Shown here: positions 58,549-64,000 of the stretch, piece after piece | How positions within the stretch are numbered: the first letter of the stretch is position 1 | Layout of the letters: every line of letters begins with the position of its first letter | Source of the DNA: Nitzschia sp. DOCU1 | Taxonomy: Eukaryota; Bacillariophyta; Bacillariophyceae; Bacillariales; Bacillariaceae | DNA length: 64,000 nucleotides | Direction: 5' to 3' | NCBI GenBank assembly: GCA_951394045.1 | Contig: OX595992.1 | Location: forward strand, 1,674,001 to 1,738,000 | Translations under genes and position numbers: made by a program | Notes under the pieces: generated by a model | Database searches by the model: none | The model's input: the letters and a program-made list of their open reading frames with translations, nothing else | Told to the model about the DNA's origin: nothing

Positions 58549-61500
58549 ATGGGATATGGAGAAGTGGTTAGTCCACGCGTCAATCATCGACGCACTAATC
58601 AGTCGACCTTCAAACACGAAGGAACTGATGTCCTGCTCCGGGGTTCCACGGCATCTCATCAGCAATGGTTGCAGAATGGGATTATGGTGAGCATGCCTTA
58701 TTGTCTTGCTGCTCCGTCCAAAGACATAAAAGAAGCCCGGCTGAAATTAGAGTCGACGACCACTTTTCATTGGAATAGCGACGGCGGATCCGAATTTCAA
58801 GGGGACAGTACCAAGTTTCACATGGGAATTGAGGTTAAGAACATCTCCATAAAACAACCGACCTACGAAGTCTATAAAGGATTGGCGGGTTTCTTTGGGT
58901 ACCATGTCCACCCTTTGACAAGTCCTGTAACCTGTTACGATGGCAAAGTCGATCTACATCTGCTGATGGCACGGTTGAGCGACGTAAAAATTACGTCTAT
59001 TGACGTGCTCAACCAGGTGTTGATGAAGATGTGCTTCCCGTTCCGCTATAAGGAACCCGAGGCCAACGACAGTGAGAACCTGGTCCGGGCATTTGTCCAT
59101 TTTGCTGCAATCTTTCGGTTTGTCACCCCGCTTCGACTTGCCCAACTTGAGGGGGGTCATCGCACCTTCCTTCTGAACAGAGTTTTGCAAGGATACTCAA
59201 ATTTTTCGACCGTGCCGTTGCATATATCGTCGCCAGAACATAGAGGTCCCGGAACCATACCAATAAGCGGTACTTTGGTAGACCAACTTCCTTTGACACT
59301 GGTCTATACAAAGCATGGAGCGTCGCGGCCAAAAATGAAAGGTGTCGACGCTGGTTCTTATGGGCTGTATATCGTCGAATCGGATCTCGACCAAGCCATT
59401 GAATACAGTATCGAGGCACAATCATTTCGAGGAAAAACCTTCAAAGATACTTATGGTACAGTCCTTCGTTCAGCGGTGGAGAATGTCATGGCAGACGACC
59501 CGTTCATCTTCTTCAAAGACTCTACGGATTATTGGGAGCTGCCTGCCGGAGCATTCTTCAAAGATAAAACCGACGGGAAAAACTTTGGACATTATCTATC
59601 CGGTAAGCTCCGGATAGCAATTCTTCAGCTCTTCGGCAGTAAATACTGGAAGGAAAGCAGCGGGGCCGACGATACAAAGACTGAAGCGATGAGAAACGAG
59701 GCCCTGACCGCATTTGCCAGTGAAGGAAAAACCGCCCGGTTGTTTGCAAAGAAGATCATCTCCGCACCCATGGCTTTAACTTCTGCAAAGATGGGGCTTA
59801 CGACGTACATTCAGGGAAAAATGCAGGCAGCACTCAAACAGAAGAATCAGTCAAACACGGCTTTGTGGGTTTTGCTCTGGCTCATCAAAACAAGTCTTGC
59901 CGATGAAACCACTTTCTCCGTTTTGCATGACTTTGTCGGCCACCCTAAGATGCAGCCATTGTTGCATATCAATTGGTTGCACGACAGTATTATTGTGCCC
60001 ATCGAGAATATTGTCCGCCATCACTTCGATGGAGGTTCCAAAGAGGGAGAGCCTGAAGACGACGACGATAATACCAACGACCAGGAAGGACGAAAGAAAC
60101 GTGCGGTCGACAAAGGTACTACGCCCAAGAAAACCAAAGGGAAGAAGAAAGGGGAGGCACTTGATGAAGACGTACCCCCCAAAAAAACCAAAAGGAAAAA
60201 GAAGGGAAACGCGCCTGCAGACGAAGACCAAAGCGACGAAAGCTACAGAGCCAAGCCCGGAAAGGACAAAGCTGCAAATCGCCGTCACAAACTTCTCGCA
60301 TATTTCAAAGCTAAGTTCTTGGAAATGTACTTGACGTCTCTCATGAAACTTGATCTTCCCTTACGGTTTCTGGACGACGAGACAGATGGCCAGGATAACG
60401 ACGACAGGTCGAAAGATGCTCAAGCGAAGCGTGACACCGTCTATAGTAGCAAGGAAAATGCGGATCTGTTGGTAAGTTGTCCTTCATTTGAGGTCCTGAC
60501 TTATTGGCCCCGGACAATAACTCTCGGCCCTTTTCTGTTCGAACTCTCATGTTAACAACGTCTGCATTCTTTCTCAGCACATCATCGACCAGCAAAAAAA
60601 GACCGGCCGGTTAGCCGGCAAATATCCCGACCGACACCTTGGGGCTTTGTGTCTTCTCTATGGCCTTTATCTTCGAGGGCTCGACAACAAAGTCTCCAAA
60701 GATATAATCAAAGCAATCCATCCCAAAACGGGCAAGTTAGTCCAGGACACCGTTTCGGGGAAAAAAAGGTTCCTTAGTATGGTCAACAACCTAACCGTGG
60801 TTGACGATAATGAGCATAGTTTGTTAACATTCATCAGGCGCAAGACCTACGATGAACAGGGACAGGTTCCATTTGCGTTCGAGGTTCAAAGAAAAAAGCC
60901 TGTCAGCAAAGCTGGGTCAAAACGTGCCAGTGCACCGGTAAAGAAACGTACCATGGACGAGGAGAGCGTTGAAAGCGACAGTAGTAACGACACGGAGGAA
61001 GAGGGGGACGAAGAGGAAAAGGTGGAAGGTGAAGATGACGACGAGGAAGAAGACGACAAGGAAGATGATGACGAGGAAAAAGAGGACGAGGAAAAAGAGG
61101 ACGAGGAAAACATGGAAAAAGATGCCAAGGGAAAAGTTGACGACAAAACCGACACCGAAGACGACGCTGAAGACAGCCTGATGTTCGACGAAGGAGCGGT
61201 TTCTTCTATGGTTACTCTTTTTAACGGGATCAAGCACCTCACGCGATCCGTAAAAAGCGTCGATTCTCTACAGGCGCAGCTTCAACAACATTTGCCCAGT
61301 TTCGTCAAGCTCCTTAACTTTATTCTTTCCCACGCCCGTCAAAAGACATTAAGAGGAGCAAGCGTCGAGATCCAAAATAACGGTACGGTGTCGCTGTTGG
61401 CTCCAGGGGGTCTTAACAAACGGGCTCATGACGATGCCTCTGGTGCTTCCCAGCATCCCAAAGCTCCTGGCGATACCTCTGATGCTCCGCAGCAACCAAA

Positions 61501-61651
61501 AAATCAACCACAACCTGTCGCTGGGCGACAGACGGCCACAAGAACAACCAGTCCTGGAAAACGGGCTCGTGACGATACCTCCGGTGCTCCGCAGCAGCCA
61601 ACAGCTCATGGCGATACCCCAAGAAAATCAAAGCGTCGCCGCAGGGCGTGA
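58549..61651 (+). CDS. Unknown about 998-aa protein with acidic and basic low-complexity tails
   Basis: Exon 1 is 58549-60471 and exon 2 is 60578-61651. The 106-bp intron has a GTAAGT donor and TTCTTTCTCAG acceptor and is in phase. The first in-frame ATG is 58549. Residues about 1-500 look folded, with no known family (FHWNSDGGSEFQGD; FHMGIEVKNISIKQPTYEVY; HFAAIFRFVTPLRLAQLEGGH). A Lys-rich repeat PKKTKGKKKG / PKKTKRKKKG follows at about 540-575. Exon 2 starts with HIIDQQKKTGRLAGKYPDRH, then a very acidic stretch (about 790-845), a helical segment around VDSLQAQLQQHLPSFVKLLNF, and a tail with three GASQHPKAPGD-like repeats ending in RKSKRRRRA. The charged blocks suggest a nuclear protein. No function can be assigned. 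Confidence 0.65.
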
Positions 61652-62802
61652 GAAAGACGCCATCACATACCCTTCTTAGTAATACATATTTATGCATTGA
61701 CATTTATTGTACTCAGTCCAATATTTCCCATTCTAGTTTCAGTCTTTTATGGCAAAGCCACTCGAATGCACAATTTTGGGGTCAACGATTATTTTGGACG
61801 TCTATCCATTTCCAGGGCTTGTCTGCTACCTTCTGAGGAGCAGGACTTTCGGCGGAAGCTTCAGCCAAGCTCTCCTCTGCGACCTTCTATGGCATTCCAA
61901 CTGACCTGTAAAATTGAATGCCATCATTATGGCCCTCAGATTCCGTTGAATTCTTTTGTTTTGCATCCTCAAAGCTCCTAAACAATATGAAGAGACTTCG
62001 ATCACCCCAAACGCCGGCTCTGATGATAGCTAAACCATCATACTCTGGGGTTTTGTCCACTTCTTCAAAGAAGAAGAACCAACCTCCAGTAAGATACCTG
62101 CTAGCTAGAATGCCCTATGTAATTCCGTTCAATCATGGGGCACGGCTATGCATCTTCTTTCAAAAAAACATCGACTCCTCTGACTCCATCATACCGTCCG
62201 TGGGCGCCAAATCAATTGTCCTTTATGGCAAAGCCACTGGAATGCACTATTTTTTAATCCACGTTTAGTGACAATCGCTATAACTTCCCTCGATTGTGAT
62301 GACTCTCTACCACTCTGGTTTCAGCCTTATGGCGGAGCCTCCGGATACACTCTAAGACGGTAGACGGGCTGACAGCGAAGCCATCCGATTGGCTGGACTA
62401 CAAGGGCTCGGCAACTCGAGCGTCTTCTGCCGGTTGCTACCAGATCCCCACTGCGGCGTGGAGGGCTCCCTAACTTACCAACGGTACATCATACTCTTCC
62501 AGCCACCCGACACGTCAGGCTCCAGCGCGCATGCCCCGATAGCCCAGCGAAACGGTTTTGCGCCACTTGTAGAGTGTCGTGTTTCGAAGTCAAGAAGGTC
62601 GATCCTCGATGGAGAAAAAAGCAGCCATCGCGTTCGACCATCGGCATTTGTTCTCCCTACTACAACCAACCTCCAGGTATTCTCTTTCTCGCCTTTGCTG
62701 CATCTGGACCGCAAATAGGAGAAGAAAAAAGAAAACAAAACAGTTTTAAAGAAATACACTGTTGAAACTTCGTCTTTAATTACTAAACGAGAACTGCACG
62801 CA
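61652..62802. other. Gene-free stretch with dispersed short repeats
   Basis: CTTTTATGGCAAAGCCACTCGAATGCAC-like sequence at about 61744 recurs at about 62219 (CTTTATGGCAAAGCCACTGG), and TTTCAGTCTTTTATGG / TTTCAGCCTTATGGCGG at about 61737 and 62320. The frame at 62389-62718 has no family features and overlaps an equal-sized frame on the other strand. No gene supported. Confidence 0.5.
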
Positions 62803-63109
62803 ATGGGCCAAGCGTCGTCAATACCCTCCTCCACTACCTCCGACACCGTAAGTGAGCAATTGTTTTTTGCCCCAAACGTGGGAAGTCATTGGTCGAACAA
62901 AAACTCTCACCGTGCTCGCGCGCTTCCAGGAAAAGCCGAAGAAAAAACTAGGCATCAAATCAGGGAAACCTATCTGCTGTTGCTGCCCAGACACGAAGAA
63001 GGCAAGGGACGAATGTGTTGTCTTTAAGGGCGAAGAAGACCCAGAATGTGCGAAACTCATCGAAGCGCATAAAATGTGCCTACGTGGCGAAGGCTTCGAC
63101 GTGAAGTAG
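62803..63109 (+). CDS. COX17: COX17 copper chaperone
   Basis: Exon 1 is 62803-62847 ([15 protein letters not shown]) and exon 2 is 62930-63109, with an 82-bp intron (GTAAGT...CTTCCAG). Spliced length 74 aa, the usual size. The core reads [17 protein letters not shown], then [23 protein letters not shown]. The adjacent Cys residues (here four, CCCC) carry Cu(I). Two Cx9C pairs ([11 protein letters not shown] and [11 protein letters not shown]) form the disulphide-bonded hairpin of the intermembrane-space twin-Cx9C fold. COX17 hands copper to SCO1 and COX11 for cytochrome c oxidase assembly. Convergent with the TBP gene. Confidence 0.95.
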
Positions 63110-63369
63110 AGAGTAACGGCGTGTACCAAACCAACTAATGAATAATATTAAGTGTTTCAGAGATCGATCGGCGTAAGTTTTACCACCATGAACAAGTTCC
63201 ACGAAGACGTACTCGACACATTTCGATACTATCGCTAGACGTAGATCTTAGTCGACATCAGCGAAATGAATCCAGACCTGGGGTTCCTCCTGCGCGATAA
63301 CTACACTTCATAAAAGAAAAGTGCAAGCGCAGACTTGTACATCCCATGGGAACTTCCGTCAACACTTAC

Positions 63370-63841
63370 TCAAACTTCTTCAGTCTGACTTTCACTTGCG
63401 GAGATTCGCGAATTCCCAATCGTAAGCGGACCCGCTGAATCGGGAACAGAACCGGTACCGACCTTTTTGAACTCCAGCAGAACTGGATAGAGTTTCGTCA
63501 AAGCCAAAGATAAGTCAGACTCCTTCTTTGCGCCTGTAATCACGATTTTCCCGCTGACAAAAATAAGAAAGACCACCTTGGGATTCATCAACCGGTAGAT
63601 GAGACCGGGGAATAATTCTGCTTCCAAGTGAGACAGCAAGTAGAAAAACATGGTTAAATTGCAATCATGCTCGTCGTACCTGGCTCAAAGGAGGCGTACC
63701 CAGAGTGCGCGTAAACCAAACCCTCCAGCCGAATAGGAAAACCCACATCTGCTGTGCCAACGATGTTCTGCACTTTAAAATCCATATACGTATTCGGGCG
63801 GAAGCCACATTTCTCGATGATGAAATGGAATTTCTTGGCAG
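63370..63841 (-). CDS. TBP: TATA-binding protein, 3' exons (partial)
   Basis: Two exons are in the window: 63841-63680 and 63617-63370, with a 62-bp intron (GTACGA...GGAAGCAG). The join reads [15 protein letters not shown]. Readable features are [14 protein letters not shown] (end of repeat 1), then repeat 2 with [22 protein letters not shown], the stirrup [30 protein letters not shown] and the final helix [15 protein letters not shown]-terminal tail of about 28 residues (ending ESQTEEV) extends past the usual end. The upstream exon with the rest of repeat 1 is not found between 63842 and 64000, which reads as intron, so the 5' part lies beyond the window. TBP nucleates transcription by all nuclear RNA polymerases by bending TATA DNA. 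Confidence 0.95.
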
Positions 63842-64000
63842 CTAGATGTGTGTTTTTGTTTGTGTTGTAATAATCGAGCACAACAAGAAGGACATCGGGT
63901 CGAGTGGATTCGGGTGAGTTAGGGCCGCAAAAGAGAAACGGGTGAGTTGAATACATTCATGGTGCGAAAAGTGCGTCATATTCATTTCATTCGATTCACC

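Noticed and set aside
62389..62846. Paired ORFs on opposite strands upstream of COX17
   Set aside because: No domain, no splice signals, and each is the shadow of the other.
1..64000. CRISPR arrays, rRNA genes and bacterial operons
   Set aside because: No spacer-repeat pattern, no rRNA-like sequence. Introns and gene families are eukaryotic.

Overview
The window looks like nuclear DNA of a stramenopile alga, most likely a diatom. The evidence is compact GT-AG introns of about 53-89 bp, eukaryotic housekeeping genes (TBP, COX17, TRAPPC13, golgin-84, NDUFAF3, a mitochondrial carrier), a DUF6824-like (diatom-type DVLxG...PG) domain, a GT92-like glycosyltransferase, and tyrosine recombinases of the stramenopile Crypton (CryptonS) type. 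The species cannot be fixed from the sequence alone.

Layout. Positions 1-23,400 form a nest of mobile elements. They hold an acidic ORF with an in-frame duplication, a 106-bp tandem array (621-1379), an unknown gene split by an in-frame TAG (1435-3762), a MULE-like transposase with SWIM zinc finger (3852-6495, minus), a small spliced gene (7022-7808), a broken PIF1-like helicase (8976-10924, minus), a first tyrosine recombinase (11456-12627 continuing at 18045-19224), a RusA-like resolvase (19276-19923, minus) and a second tyrosine recombinase (20246-23218, minus). Positions 23,877-63,956 are mostly single-copy host genes: a large two-domain sulfatase-like membrane protein, a mitochondrial carrier, a decayed DUF6824 gene, a Rad60/NIP45-like SUMO-domain protein, a broken LRR gene, a cyclophilin, an FHA protein, a GT92-like enzyme, a dead 2OG-Fe(II) oxygenase, an ArsB/NhaD-type permease, TRAPPC13, an unknown protein with duplicated Cys modules, golgin-84, NDUFAF3, two unknown proteins, COX17 and the 3' part of TBP.

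Main discovery candidates. (1) The first tyrosine recombinase is cut in two by a 5.4-kb DNA element (12628-18036). The element is bounded by the inverted ends CTGGACCCCCA and an 8-bp target duplication ATGCGCAT. Removing the element and one ATGCGCAT gives one open frame of 2352 nt. The element carries no transposase I recognise, only a partly duplicated unknown gene. (2) Once that insertion is discounted, the recombinase lies tail-to-tail, about 50 bp away, with a RusA-family Holliday-junction resolvase. AAGTTTCG motifs lie outside the pair on both sides, including a perfect 25-bp hairpin. This suggests a compact eukaryotic mobile element that carries both a recombinase and its own junction resolvase.

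Gene models were joined by hand from splice consensus and frame. Exon boundaries are stated in the entries and should be treated as predictions.
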